NCBI RefSeq assembly: GCF_003075045.1
Contig: NZ_QCZD01000003.1
Coordinates: 62,001 to 126,000 of the forward strand
Source of the DNA: Maribacter litoralis
Lineage (GTDB): Bacteria; Bacteroidota; Bacteroidia; Flavobacteriales; Flavobacteriaceae
Length of the DNA stretch: 64,000 nucleotides
Direction: 5' to 3'
Shown here: positions 16,474-26,626 of the stretch, piece by piece
How the letters are laid out: the number at the start of each line of letters is the position of its first letter
Position numbering within the stretch: the stretch's first letter is position 1
The notes under the pieces: model-generated
What the model saw: only the letters and a program-made list of their open reading frames with translations
Databases searched by the model: none
Told to the model about the DNA's origin: nothing
Made by a program: the position numbers and the translations under genes

Positions 16474-18807
16474 ATGAAACCTCATCACCTATTATTTTCA
16501 TTGTTGTGTCTTTTAATATTTTCTTTTGCTCCAAACACAACAACACCTAACCTAGTTCATACAGTAGAAGAGTTTGAGGCCAAACTAAAACAAGTTCAGC
16601 CCGGTGATAGCATTGTTCTAGCGAATGGAGTTTGGACGGACGCTGAATTACTTTTTGAAGCCAATGGTACTTCAGAAAAACCGATAACCCTTACGGTTGA
16701 AGAAATGGGAAAAGTAATTTTATCTGGAGAGTCGAATTTAAGGATTGCAGGAGACCATTTAATAGTTAAGGGGCTTGTTTTTAAAAATGGCTATACGCCT
16801 ACCAACGCGGTAATATCCTTTAGAAAAAGTAGGGAAAAAATAGCCAATAATTCTCGTTTAACCGAATGTGTCATTGACAATTATAATAATCCAGAACGCC
16901 AAGTACAAGATTACTGGATTACTATTTACGGAAAAAACAATCGAATTGACCACAACCATATAGCTGGCAAAAAGAATTTGGGCGTTACCATGATCGTTGG
17001 TTTGGACACTGAAGAAAGTAGAGATAACAACCACAAAATAGACCATAATTATTTTGGACCAAGACCTACCTACGGAAATAATGGTGGAGAAACCTTAAGA
17101 ATTGGCACTAGCCATCATGCCTTGGAAAAATCGAACACTTTGGTCGAGTCCAATTATTTTGACAGAACCAATGGCGAGCATGAGATTATATCGAACAAAG
17201 CCTGTAACAATACTTTTAAATACAACACTTTTTTTGAATGTACAGGCACATTGACCATGAGACACGGCAATGAAACGTTAGTGGATGGTAATGTATTCAT
17301 TGGAAACAACAAACCAAGTACCGGTGGTATTCGTGTAATCAATGAAAGTCAAACAGTAATAAACAACTACCATATTGGTTTAACCGGTTACCGTTTTAGA
17401 GGTGCTTTTGTTATGATGAACGGTGTACCCAACTCACCTCCTAATAGATATGTACCTGTTATAGACTCTAAGGTGAACAACAACACATTTGTAAACTGCG
17501 ACAACATTCTTTTTGGGGCAGGCAGCGATGCGGAAAGAAGTCAGGCTCCCAAAACTTCAGAATTTTCAGGAAACATTATTTATAACGAAACCAAAAAAGA
17601 TGTATTCACCATTGATGATGATATTAGCGGTATTACATTTAAGAATAACATTCTGGGTGAAAATTCTGAAACCACAATAGAAGAAGGGTTTAAAAATGCA
17701 AAAATAAAACTGGTAAAAGACGAGAACGGATTATTGATTCCTACTTCTAGTAAAATTAAATCAAAAGTATCTATCAGCCCTAAAATTGCGACCAAAGAAA
17801 ATACAGGTACAAGCTGGTATTCAAAAGCCGACAACTATATAGCTTTAAACTCTGGCAACACTATAAAGGCGAATGCTGGCATCAATACCTTATATGAGGT
17901 CGTAAAAGTGTCTAAACCTGGAGATATTATTATTTTAGAAGAGGGAGGCACCTATTTATTGACCAAAGCGGTAAAGATTGACCATCCACTAACTTTTAAA
18001 ACTAACGGCGAAGAAAAAGCGACCATCCTTTTTGAAAGAATGATGGCTTTCGAAATACAGAACGGAGGTAGTTTGTCTTTAGAGAACATTAGTTTTAACG
18101 GTACCAAATCTCCTGATTACGCCGGCAATTCTGTTATAAGCACCAGTAAAACCAGTATGATAGACAATTATAAACTGTTTATTGAAAATTGCGAATTTAA
18201 GGACATGGTAGTAAACCACTCCTTTGATGTTCTTAGGGTTTCTAAAGGAACATTTGCCGATACCATAAGCATTAAGAACTCCAGTTTTAAAAATATTTCT
18301 GGAAGTATTGCTGCATTGGATAAAGAAACAGACGATATAGGCGCTTATAATGTAGAATATTTTATAATGAAGAACAATGCCATCAATGATTTGCAAGGTG
18401 CTGCATTAAGGCTATACAGAGGTGGTAAAGATGAGAGCACATTTGGTCCGTTTTTAGAAGTAGAGCATAATGTATTCGACCATGTAGGTTATGGCAAAAA
18501 AAATAAATATGACGCCGCCCTTTCTTTATATGGTGTGCAGGAAATTGACATCAAGAACAATATTTTTAAAGACAGCAAAGCTATAAATATGCATTTGGTA
18601 GTTGGTGAACCTATTGTAAAGGTTCTTAACAATGCTTTAAGCAATTCTGAAAAACTAATTGTTACCGGCGACCAAAAATATGAAGTGGACAATCAATGGG
18701 AAGTTGCCCCCGAATTTGACGAAAGCAGTAATTATTTATTGAGTACAGACTCTCCTCTAAAGGGTAAAGGTACCGATGGCAAAGACTTAGGTCTAATTAA
18801 AAATTAA
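16474..18807 (+). CDS. PL6 alginate lyase, secreted (copy 2)
   Basis: A 777-residue PL6 parallel beta-helix protein. Unlike its two paralogues it has no lipobox Cys; the N-terminus (hydrophobic LLFSLLCLLIFSF, then APNTTTP) looks like a cleaved signal peptide, suggesting periplasmic rather than surface location. Catalytic Lys242 (HEIISNK) and Arg263 (TMRHGN) sit at the same numbers as in copy 1. The second helix starts near 470 (KVSKPGDIIILEEGGTYLL). It is the first gene of an operon with PL17 (8 bp gap), kdgF, the Nramp-like gene and PL6-3, under the tandem operator. The GEHEI variation of the Ca-site segment may reflect different specificity. Confidence 0.9.
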   Translation: MKPHHLLFSLLCLLIFSFAPNTTTPNLVHTVEEFEAKLKQVQPGDSIVLANGVWTDAELLFEANGTSEKPITLTVEEMGKVILSGESNLRIAGDHLIVKGLVFKNGYTPTNAVISFRKSREKIANNSRLTECVIDNYNNPERQVQDYWITIYGKNNRIDHNHIAGKKNLGVTMIVGLDTEESRDNNHKIDHNYFGPRPTYGNNGGETLRIGTSHHALEKSNTLVESNYFDRTNGEHEIISNKACNNTFKYNTFFECTGTLTMRHGNETLVDGNVFIGNNKPSTGGIRVINESQTVINNYHIGLTGYRFRGAFVMMNGVPNSPPNRYVPVIDSKVNNNTFVNCDNILFGAGSDAERSQAPKTSEFSGNIIYNETKKDVFTIDDDISGITFKNNILGENSETTIEEGFKNAKIKLVKDENGLLIPTSSKIKSKVSISPKIATKENTGTSWYSKADNYIALNSGNTIKANAGINTLYEVVKVSKPGDIIILEEGGTYLLTKAVKIDHPLTFKTNGEEKATILFERMMAFEIQNGGSLSLENISFNGTKSPDYAGNSVISTSKTSMIDNYKLFIENCEFKDMVVNHSFDVLRVSKGTFADTISIKNSSFKNISGSIAALDKETDDIGAYNVEYFIMKNNAINDLQGAALRLYRGGKDESTFGPFLEVEHNVFDHVGYGKKNKYDAALSLYGVQEIDIKNNIFKDSKAINMHLVVGEPIVKVLNNALSNSEKLIVTGDQKYEVDNQWEVAPEFDESSNYLLSTDSPLKGKGTDGKDLGLIKN

Positions 18808-18815
18808 CTACAAGA

Positions 18816-21050
18816 ATGACCAAAAACATAACAACATTGCAAATACTTATTTGCTGTATTTTTCTTTGCCTAAATACTATGGCACAAGAACACCCTAGTT
18901 TGATCCTTACAAAGAAAGGTGTACAAAAAATTCGGGCAGAATTAGGTAATGTGCCTTTATTCGATGCTACCCTACAACAGCTAAGAGAAGAAATAGATGC
19001 AGAAATAAACTTAGGTATAGATACACCCGTACCCAAAGATTATTCTGGCGGCTATACACATGAACGCCATAAACGTAATATGGTAGTTATGCAACAAGCA
19101 GGTGTTCTCTACCAAATACTGGAAGATGAAAAGTATGCCGAATATGTAAAGGATATGCTTATGCAATATGAAGCTATGTATAAGACATTACCGCTGCATC
19201 CAAAAACAAGATCGTATGCCAGGGGTAAATTATTTTGGCAATGTTTAAATGACTCTAATTGGCTGGTTTACGTTAGCCAAGCTTATGATTGTATTTATGA
19301 TTATTTGGATAAAGCGGAAAGAAAAAAGCTTGAAAAAAATCTATTTAGACCTTTTGCAGACCACATATCGGTAGACAGTCCGCAATTTTACCAAAGGGTT
19401 CACAATCACAGTACTTGGGGAAATGCCGCTGTAGGTATGATTGGTTTGGTCATGAACGATCAAGAATTGATTGAACGGGCATTATACGGTATAAAAGGAG
19501 TTAATTTAGACAAAACCGCCAAAGATGATGATGGTGGATTTTTAAATAAAGATGGTAAGGCAGGGTTTTTAGCTAATATCGAAGAGCCTTTTTCACCAGA
19601 TGGTTATTACAACGAAGGTCCTTACTACCAACGTTATGCCATGTATCCATTTCTAATTTTCGCTGAAGGATTGCACAATGTAAAACCTGAACTTAAAATT
19701 TTTGAATACAAAGATGGCGTGCTATTAAAATCCATAGATGCCCTTTTAAACTTATCTGATGCCGATGGCGACTTTTTTCCTCTTAACGATGGGCAAAAAG
19801 GAATGTCATTTTATAATAAGGCATTGGTTACAGCCGTAGATATTTCCTATTATTTTGGCAACCAAGACCCTGGTCTACTTAGCATAGCCGCTAAGCAAAA
19901 TAAAGTCTTGTTAGATGACTCTGGTCTGGCAGTCGCATTAGGGGTTAAAAATGGGAAAGCACAACCATTTGAAAAAAAATCGATCAACCTATCTGACGGT
20001 CCAAATGGCAAACAAGGTGGTGTAGGTATTTTAAGAAGCGAAGGTTTAGAACTTGTTTTTAAATATGCCTCGCAAGGATCTAGCCACGGCCATTACGATA
20101 AGTTATCTTATTCTTTCTACGAAAACGGCGATGAAGTGCTACAAGATTACGGATTGGCCCGTTTTGTAAACATTGAACAAAAAGGCGGTGGAAATTATTT
20201 GAAAGAAAATAAAACTTGGGCAAAGCAGACCATAGCTCATAATACCGTAGTACTAAATGAACAATCTCATTACCAAGGCAAATATGATATTGGCAGCAAG
20301 TACCACCCTAGTTTATATGTCTTTGATAGCGCTAAAGAAAATATTCAAATTGTAAGCGCTAAAGAAACAAATGCTTACCCAGGCACCGAAATGCACAGGA
20401 CCATGGCTATAATTAAGCAAGACGGTTTTGAAAAGCCCTTTATGCTAGATATTTTAAAAATATCATCAGATAGCACGAATCAATACGACCTCCCCTTCTA
20501 TTTCATGGGGCAAGTTGTAAGTACCAATATTGATTATAAAGCTCCTAAAACATTAGAGGCACTAGGAGACGGCTATGGATACCAGCATTTATGGCTAGAG
20601 GGTTCAGGTACAACTGAAGATGAAAACACCAAATTTAGTTGGTTAGAAAATGGCAGGTTCTACACCTTAACATCGGCAACCAATAACAATGACGAATTTA
20701 AATTCGTAAGAATAGGTGCAAATGATCCCGAGTTTAATTTAAGAAGGGAAGCCGGTTTAATTTTACGCAGAAAAGATACCCAAAATACACTTTTTGTATC
20801 CACAGTAGAATCTCATGGTAGTTATAGTCCGGTTTCAGAGTTAGCCTTAAATTCCAATAGCGGCATAAAAGAGCTAAAGGTTATTTTTGATAGTGCTGCA
20901 TATACGGCAATTGAAATTAAAGATGTAAAAGGTGGAACAAGCATTTTTATTTTAGCAAATACAAACGCATCTAAAGACGCTAATCATAAATTAAAAATAA
21001 ACGATAAGGACTATGAATGGTCTGGTTCTTATTACTTTAATAAACAATAA
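18816..21050 (+). CDS. PL17 exolytic oligoalginate lyase
   Basis: A 744-residue periplasmic protein (signal ends TMAQ). The alpha/alpha-barrel contains HNHSTWGNAAVGMIG (Asn197-His198, the charge-neutralising/catalytic pair of PL17) and DGYYNEGPYYQRYAMYPF (Tyr cluster from residue 264). The beta-sheet domain has GSSHGHYDKLSYSFY (His424, Tyr427), the PL17 signature. PL17 enzymes release 4-deoxy-L-erythro-5-hexoseulose uronate-forming unsaturated monomers from alginate oligomers. Its position between PL6-2 and kdgF fits the order depolymerisation, then monomer opening. Length matches the family. Confidence 0.92.
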   Translation: MTKNITTLQILICCIFLCLNTMAQEHPSLILTKKGVQKIRAELGNVPLFDATLQQLREEIDAEINLGIDTPVPKDYSGGYTHERHKRNMVVMQQAGVLYQILEDEKYAEYVKDMLMQYEAMYKTLPLHPKTRSYARGKLFWQCLNDSNWLVYVSQAYDCIYDYLDKAERKKLEKNLFRPFADHISVDSPQFYQRVHNHSTWGNAAVGMIGLVMNDQELIERALYGIKGVNLDKTAKDDDGGFLNKDGKAGFLANIEEPFSPDGYYNEGPYYQRYAMYPFLIFAEGLHNVKPELKIFEYKDGVLLKSIDALLNLSDADGDFFPLNDGQKGMSFYNKALVTAVDISYYFGNQDPGLLSIAAKQNKVLLDDSGLAVALGVKNGKAQPFEKKSINLSDGPNGKQGGVGILRSEGLELVFKYASQGSSHGHYDKLSYSFYENGDEVLQDYGLARFVNIEQKGGGNYLKENKTWAKQTIAHNTVVLNEQSHYQGKYDIGSKYHPSLYVFDSAKENIQIVSAKETNAYPGTEMHRTMAIIKQDGFEKPFMLDILKISSDSTNQYDLPFYFMGQVVSTNIDYKAPKTLEALGDGYGYQHLWLEGSGTTEDENTKFSWLENGRFYTLTSATNNNDEFKFVRIGANDPEFNLRREAGLILRRKDTQNTLFVSTVESHGSYSPVSELALNSNSGIKELKVIFDSAAYTAIEIKDVKGGTSIFILANTNASKDANHKLKINDKDYEWSGSYYFNKQ

Positions 21051-21062
21051 CAGAAATAGATT

Positions 21063-21437
21063 ATGAAAAGATTCAGTGAAAAATATGTCATAGCAAAAGA
21101 CATGGAATGGGAAGAACTTGGTGGCGGAGTATCAAGAAAATTCTTAGGATATGACAATCAAATTATGATGGTTAAGGTAAAGTTTGAAAAAGGGGCTCTA
21201 GGTGCACCTCACCAGCATTTTCATACGCAAGCCACATATTGTGTATCGGGTAAATTCGAATTTGAAATTGATGGTGTAAAACAAATAGTAGAAGCTGGTG
21301 ATGGTGTTTACATTGAACCTAACTTGTTACATAGTGCCGTTTGTTTAGAAGAAGGTATGCTTATAGACACTTTTAGCCCTGTTAGAGAAGATTTCTTAAG
21401 CGGTAGCGAAGTATCATACTTTGGCGACAAATCTTAA
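21063..21437 (+). CDS. kdgF: KdgF-type cupin, unsaturated uronate linearising enzyme
   Basis: A 124-residue single-domain cupin. The metal site is visible as PHQHFHTQ (His50, His52, Gln56) with His90 in PNLLHSAV; motif 1 Gly and motif 2 GDGVYIEP are typical. KdgF converts 4,5-unsaturated uronates from pectin or alginate into the linear 5-keto form (DEH) without cofactor, accelerating a slow spontaneous step. It follows the PL17 gene by 12 bp. The lack of a signal peptide implies cytoplasmic action, so monomers are probably imported in cyclic form. Confidence 0.92.
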   Translation: MKRFSEKYVIAKDMEWEELGGGVSRKFLGYDNQIMMVKVKFEKGALGAPHQHFHTQATYCVSGKFEFEIDGVKQIVEAGDGVYIEPNLLHSAVCLEEGMLIDTFSPVREDFLSGSEVSYFGDKS

Positions 21438-21554
21438 CAAAGTAAACCGAGTCTTGTTTTAGACTGTAGGGATTAACAAATGTATTATATCAACACATAA
21501 AATTACTTGATGTAAACATATTTCAATAACACTTTAAATGCTGGACCAATACAT

Positions 21555-22808
21555 ATGGCAACAAAAAATACATCCGCTATAGGAAAATTTAAAAGAAGCC
21601 TTAAAAATTTTGGCCCAGCATTTTTTATCATAGGCTATGTTGTAGGTACTGGCAGCGTTACCTCAATGGTAGTTTCTGGGGCAAAGTATGGACTTAGCCT
21701 TTCATGGGCACTACTGTTGTCTTGTTTTTTTACCTATTTTCTTTTGGTCGCCATTAGCAAATTGACCATAGTTTCTGGTGAAACCCTAATGTTCAATTTC
21801 AAAAAGACATTTGGTAAGCCATTAACAATATTTATAATTACCGCCCTATTGGTCTCCATAGTCTCATCTTGCATAGGGGTTATGGGCGTTGTCGCAGAGG
21901 TAACCATGGAATGGATTTCGGTGAAGACAAATATTTCTTTTCTTAATGGTCCTATTGTAGCCGTCTTTTTCATAGCATTACTAATTGCACTTTTTTGGAC
22001 TGGAAAGCACGAAAATTTTATAAAAGCCATGAGTATAATGGTCGGGTTTATGGCCTTGGCTTTTATTGTAACCAGTTTTATGGTGGTCAAAGAAGCAGGT
22101 ACTTCTATCGCCTCATTTTTTCCTGAATTACCTTCAGGCGATAATAATGGATTGGTTATTGCCGGTATTGTGGGCACCACAATGGCAGGTGTCTGCTTAG
22201 CTTCAAGAAGTATTTTGGTGCAAGAACAAAAATGGGGATTAAAAGATTTAAAAACAGAAAATAAAGATGCCATGTCATCTATGATCATGACTTTCTTTAT
22301 TAGCCTCGCCATTATGATCAGTGCAACTGGAACTTTATACTTTAAAGGAGGAAAAGTTGATGACGCCACCGATATGATGCACGCTTTAGGACCATGGGCA
22401 GGAGATTTCGCACTTACCTTATTTACTCTGGGAATTATAGGAGCGGGACTCTCATCGATCTTTCCCAACTTACTACTTTTTCCTTGGTTGGTTTCCGACT
22501 ATACCGGTACAGAACGCGATATGAAAAAGCCTCTTTACAAACTTATAGTGGTACTAGTTGCCCTATCGGGTTTAATAGTTCCCATTTTAGGAGGAAAACC
22601 GGTTTGGATTTTAATTGCTTCCCAGGCCTTGAGTCCGTTTGTAATGCCACTGATCACTCTTTTTCTGCTTATACTATTGAACAAAGAAAGCGTCATGAAA
22701 TCACATAAAATAGGACTTTGGATGAATTTGGCATTAGGCGCAACATTCATTTTCAATTGCTATATGCTATATGTTGCCCTAAACGGTTTTATCGATTTTA
22801 TATCGTAG
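21555..22808 (+). CDS. Nramp-fold transporter lacking canonical metal motifs
   Basis: A 417-residue polytopic membrane protein of about 11 helices, recognisable as Nramp/SLC11-like from the opening GPAFFIIGYVVGTGSVTSMV and TM1/TM6 inverted-repeat layout. The family's TM1 motif DPGN is replaced by GTGS (residues 31-34) and the TM6 MPH by MAG (210-212), so Mn/Fe transport as in canonical Nramps is unlikely. It lies in the alginate operon between kdgF and PL6-3 (117 bp after kdgF, 35 bp before PL6-3), so a role in uptake of uronate, Na+/H+-coupled organic acid or Mg/Ca handling is possible. A small hairpin (AGTCT/AGACT) sits upstream near 21451. Confidence 0.8.
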   Translation: MATKNTSAIGKFKRSLKNFGPAFFIIGYVVGTGSVTSMVVSGAKYGLSLSWALLLSCFFTYFLLVAISKLTIVSGETLMFNFKKTFGKPLTIFIITALLVSIVSSCIGVMGVVAEVTMEWISVKTNISFLNGPIVAVFFIALLIALFWTGKHENFIKAMSIMVGFMALAFIVTSFMVVKEAGTSIASFFPELPSGDNNGLVIAGIVGTTMAGVCLASRSILVQEQKWGLKDLKTENKDAMSSMIMTFFISLAIMISATGTLYFKGGKVDDATDMMHALGPWAGDFALTLFTLGIIGAGLSSIFPNLLLFPWLVSDYTGTERDMKKPLYKLIVVLVALSGLIVPILGGKPVWILIASQALSPFVMPLITLFLLILLNKESVMKSHKIGLWMNLALGATFIFNCYMLYVALNGFIDFIS

Positions 22809-22843
22809 CTGTAATTCTTCTACAACCATCAAGATTTAATTAT

Positions 22844-25162
22844 ATGAAAAACGTATTGCTGGTATTCGTTTTGGTATTTCTAATAATATCCTGCACAGAA
22901 AAAAACCGTGTCAATGGTATTCGTGTCGAAAATATGGCACAACTTAATAATGCTATAGAACAAGCCGTTGCAGGTGATCATATTATACTTTCAAATGGAA
23001 TTTGGGAAAACGCTACTATAAAATTCTATGGTAAGGGAACAAAAGAACAACCTATAATTCTAAAAGCCGAAACACCAGGAAAAGTCTTTTTAGAGGGTAA
23101 CTCATATCTTCAATTAGGAGGAGAATATTTAACCGTTACCGGATTATATTTCACCAATGGGCACTCACCAAAATCATCTGTGATTAGATATATGATCAAT
23201 GAAGACAGTGTTGCCAACTATTGCCAAGTTACAAATACGGTGATTAAAGACTTTAATAAACCCAACAGATATACCAATGATCGTTGGATAGAGCTTTATG
23301 GCAAGCATAATAGTTTTGACCACAATTATATTTCAGGTAAATCAAATGATGGAGAGACCTTACGTGTTTTCTTTACCGGAAACCAACATATAAATAACCA
23401 TCATCAGATTGTACATAACTATTTTGGACCACGCCCAAGGAAAGGTGGACCAAGAGCTGAAACTATTCGTATTGGTGATAGCAAGACCCGTTTTGCACCC
23501 GGTTATGTAAATGTTTCCGATAATTATTTTGAAGCTTGTAACGGTGAGGTCGAAATTATTTCAGACAAGACCAATTTTAATCTTTTCAATCATAATATCT
23601 TTTACAAATCTGAAGGGTCGCTTGTTTTAAGACATAGCAATTATGCCAAAGTAAACGGTAACATTTTTATTGGTGGAGATGACTCTGATTTTTATGGCGG
23701 AGTAAGAGTTGTAAATTCTGGACATTTGATCACCAACAATTATTTCTACAAAATTAAAGGGGAGGAATTTAGGTCTCCTCTTGCGATTATGAACGGCATT
23801 CCCATAACACCATTAAACAGGTACCTCCAAGTTTCTGATGTGGTTATAGCACATAATACATGGATAGACTGTACATCTCCATGGCAAATTGGTATTGGAC
23901 AAAATGTAGAAAGCGCAAGTGTATTACCCCCAAGCGAAATACGATCAGCCCCACCTATTAGATCTATAATTGCCAATAATCTTATTTACAACACCAGTAT
24001 TGATGAAAACCCTATTATCAATCATAGTGAAATGGATGGTATTAAATTCAAGAATAATCTGATTGACAACAGTAATGTTACCTATACTAAATATGAAGTA
24101 ATTCGGAATGGTAATATAAAAATGAATAAAATCAATGAATGGTTATATGTCCCCACCGTTTTAAATGATTCAGTATTAAGTAATACATATCGAGGGAAAG
24201 ATGTTGAAAATATCGACACCGACCTTTTTGGTGCTATCCGAAAAGAAACAAATAACATAGGTGCCATCAACCAAATATCAGCAGCAGAAAAATTTGAGAT
24301 CAATAAATCTGAATATGGACCAGATTGGTTCTCACCTGAAGATGAAGTGTACGAGCCTAAAACAATTAAGGCAACTGCAGCAAAAGGTGATTTAATTCAA
24401 AAAATTCAGCAAGCTCATTCTGGCGATATTATTGAACTGACAGATGCTACTTATCAAATTAAAAATTCTATTGACATCGACAAAAACATCACATTACTTT
24501 CAAAAGACACTATTAATAAAGCGCAAGTGATTTTTAACGGTATTACGGACAGTATAGCTTTTAAAATGCATCCTAAAGGAAATCTAACATTGAAAAACAT
24601 CAGCATAAAAGGTTCATTACAAACTAAAGCCTTTTCTCCTTTACAAGCCAATATGTCGGCTGCCTACACCTTAGATTTAGAAAATTGTGACGTAGAAAAT
24701 TTTGCATATATACTTAAAGCCTATAAAGGTTCATTTGCCAATACCATTAATATTAAAAACAGTTTCTTTAAAAATTGCCTTAACGGTATTGTTTTGTCTG
24801 CAGATGAAAAAGGAGATTACAATGCTGAAATGGTCAATATAGATCAATGTACTTTTGAAAATATCAATAAAAATATAATTCATTTTTTTAGAGATGGTTA
24901 TGACGAGTCTACCATTGGCGGACATTTGACCATCACCAACAGTAATTTCATAACTTGTGGAAAGCTTGAAGAAAGTGAAATACTTTTAAAAACAAAGGGC
25001 ATTATCAACGTGTTACTCGCCAACAATACATTTAAGGACAATCCTGTGCGATTTGCAGCTTTATTATGGGGAGAAAAGAATAATCACCACACTAATAATA
25101 CTTTTATCAATACAGGTGAAATAAAGGTTGAAGAGCAGCAAAAACTAAAAATCCTTTATTAA
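22844..25162 (+). CDS. PL6 alginate lyase, lipoprotein (copy 3)
   Basis: The frame is open from 22718 inside the transporter gene, but ATG 22844 begins a lipoprotein signal (VLVFLIISC). The 772-residue PL6 protein is most like copy 1 in order and motifs: Lys242 (VEIISDK), Arg263. The block after Arg is RHSN rather than RHGN, so a conserved Gly is replaced. A second beta-helix starts near 510 (AHSGDIIELTDATYQI). It ends the PL6-2 operon. Lipid anchoring suggests surface or periplasmic-face location, and the three paralogues probably divide M-, G- and MG-blocks; this is inference. Confidence 0.9.
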   Translation: MKNVLLVFVLVFLIISCTEKNRVNGIRVENMAQLNNAIEQAVAGDHIILSNGIWENATIKFYGKGTKEQPIILKAETPGKVFLEGNSYLQLGGEYLTVTGLYFTNGHSPKSSVIRYMINEDSVANYCQVTNTVIKDFNKPNRYTNDRWIELYGKHNSFDHNYISGKSNDGETLRVFFTGNQHINNHHQIVHNYFGPRPRKGGPRAETIRIGDSKTRFAPGYVNVSDNYFEACNGEVEIISDKTNFNLFNHNIFYKSEGSLVLRHSNYAKVNGNIFIGGDDSDFYGGVRVVNSGHLITNNYFYKIKGEEFRSPLAIMNGIPITPLNRYLQVSDVVIAHNTWIDCTSPWQIGIGQNVESASVLPPSEIRSAPPIRSIIANNLIYNTSIDENPIINHSEMDGIKFKNNLIDNSNVTYTKYEVIRNGNIKMNKINEWLYVPTVLNDSVLSNTYRGKDVENIDTDLFGAIRKETNNIGAINQISAAEKFEINKSEYGPDWFSPEDEVYEPKTIKATAAKGDLIQKIQQAHSGDIIELTDATYQIKNSIDIDKNITLLSKDTINKAQVIFNGITDSIAFKMHPKGNLTLKNISIKGSLQTKAFSPLQANMSAAYTLDLENCDVENFAYILKAYKGSFANTINIKNSFFKNCLNGIVLSADEKGDYNAEMVNIDQCTFENINKNIIHFFRDGYDESTIGGHLTITNSNFITCGKLEESEILLKTKGIINVLLANNTFKDNPVRFAALLWGEKNNHHTNNTFINTGEIKVEEQQKLKILY

Positions 25163-25202
25163 AGTACTTATGGCCTAAGCTGCTATTTTTACATACAATT
25201 AT

Positions 25203-26303
25203 CTATTTTGGAGGGTAACACAAAAGTATTTTCGTTTCTATATTTGATTTGAAACTCACCTCTTCTATAGCAGCGGAAAAGAATATTTCATCTCCTTGAG
25301 AAAAGCTATACTCCTTACCTCCACAAATTATAGTTCCTTCCCCATAATAAATAACGGCTACAAAAAAACTACCATTAGCTTTCAACGTATGCTCTGCATT
25401 TGTGCTTAGGTCTAATTCACTTAACCCAAAACAGTCTGTGTGCGTTTCATTAAATATGCTATTCAAAGTGTGTGTTTCAGACGAATCAACAGCTTGAGGG
25501 GTAACTTTCCACCTGCGCAACGCCTCTTCGTAAGAACAGCCATCATAATGAAAACAGTCAAGCATATTTTGCTCACCAACACCTTGATGTATAAGTTCAT
25601 CTGAAATTTTTAATCCCACAGGAGTCACTTTTTCCACGCGCATAGTATAATCGGTAGGCTCTTGTACTTCCATCAAAAAGCACCCGCTACCTATGGCGTG
25701 CGGCACTCCTCCATAAATCATATAGGCATCACCAGGATGCACCTCTATTTTATGTAAGCAATTCAGCATACCCTCTATGTCTTGATTTACGAATAAGGAT
25801 TCCCACTGCTTACGGGTCACCCCTTCCTTAAAACCCATGTAGATAACGCTCTTCTCACCATTAACCTCCCTCTTGTTCAGCACATACCATGATTCCGTTT
25901 TTCCAAAAGTGGAGTTCAACATAGTTTTAGCATACGCTTTATCGGGGTGTACCTGTATCGTTAATCGTTCTTTTGAATCAAGCATTTTGATCAATACACC
26001 TGTAGTACCGAACTTATCTGCCAATGCCTTGCCCAAATAAAGTTCTTTGTTAGATGACACTAATTCTTTTAAGGAATAAATACCTGAAGGAGTTTCTACC
26101 ATAGACAAACCTTCATTCTCCGGTCTTCCATTTCCTCTGGCCGTTACAGTAGACATAATCCATTCTTCGGGCATACAACCATCAACTTCGAGTGCGGCTT
26201 TTTTCCATTTATCTATTAAGGCACCACCTTCATAAGTTCTCCAAACCCGGTTTGAAAATTGTTTTAGGGGTATATATGCGTATTGCTGAAAATTAGTATT
26301 CAT
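25203..26303 (-). CDS. manA: Mannose-6-phosphate isomerase class I (ManA-like)
   Basis: A 366-residue cupin-fold type I phosphomannose isomerase. Zinc ligands are all visible: Gln117 and His119 in IQVHPDKAYA, Glu137 in GKTESWYVL, His202 in GGVPHAIGSG. It interconverts mannose-6-P and fructose-6-P in the cytoplasm. It is convergent with PL6-3 and divergent from susC, i.e. inside the alginate locus although alginate breakdown does not make mannose-6-P; it may feed GDP-mannose synthesis or act on a co-imported mannose-containing glycan. A candidate minus-strand -7 (TAAATTTG, 26430-26423) precedes it. Function by homology is firm, pathway role is inferred. Confidence 0.88.
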   Translation of the reverse strand: MNTNFQQYAYIPLKQFSNRVWRTYEGGALIDKWKKAALEVDGCMPEEWIMSTVTARGNGRPENEGLSMVETPSGIYSLKELVSSNKELYLGKALADKFGTTGVLIKMLDSKERLTIQVHPDKAYAKTMLNSTFGKTESWYVLNKREVNGEKSVIYMGFKEGVTRKQWESLFVNQDIEGMLNCLHKIEVHPGDAYMIYGGVPHAIGSGCFLMEVQEPTDYTMRVEKVTPVGLKISDELIHQGVGEQNMLDCFHYDGCSYEEALRRWKVTPQAVDSSETHTLNSIFNETHTDCFGLSELDLSTNAEHTLKANGSFFVAVIYYGEGTIICGGKEYSFSQGDEIFFSAAIEEVSFKSNIETKILLCYPPK

Positions 26304-26626
26304 AGGTATGCAATTATTGAATGTTTAGAAATATCAAAAAAACAATGAAAATCAACGTATTGAATTCATCGAGAATTTATAAAAATCGAAAATTAATTGA
26401 AATTTCAGAGAGGAAAACCACTCAAATTTAACGAATTATCAATGAATTTTAAGCGAAAAACACATCTTATTGAGCTTAAAAGAATCCTTTTCAAGAAATT
26501 GATGTATTTGTTAACAAAATACCCATATCCTCAATATTTATAGGGCTTAAAAGCGGAATTACAAGATTTCAACACAGTAAAAGTTGTTAAAATATAAAAA
26601 TCTCTTTTTTTAACGATTAAATAACA

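Noticed and set aside
21734-22468. A 244-residue antisense open frame across the Nramp-like gene
   Set aside because: It lies fully opposite a membrane protein with clear helices, is composed of biased residues expected from the reverse complement of hydrophobic codons, and has no start context or family motif.
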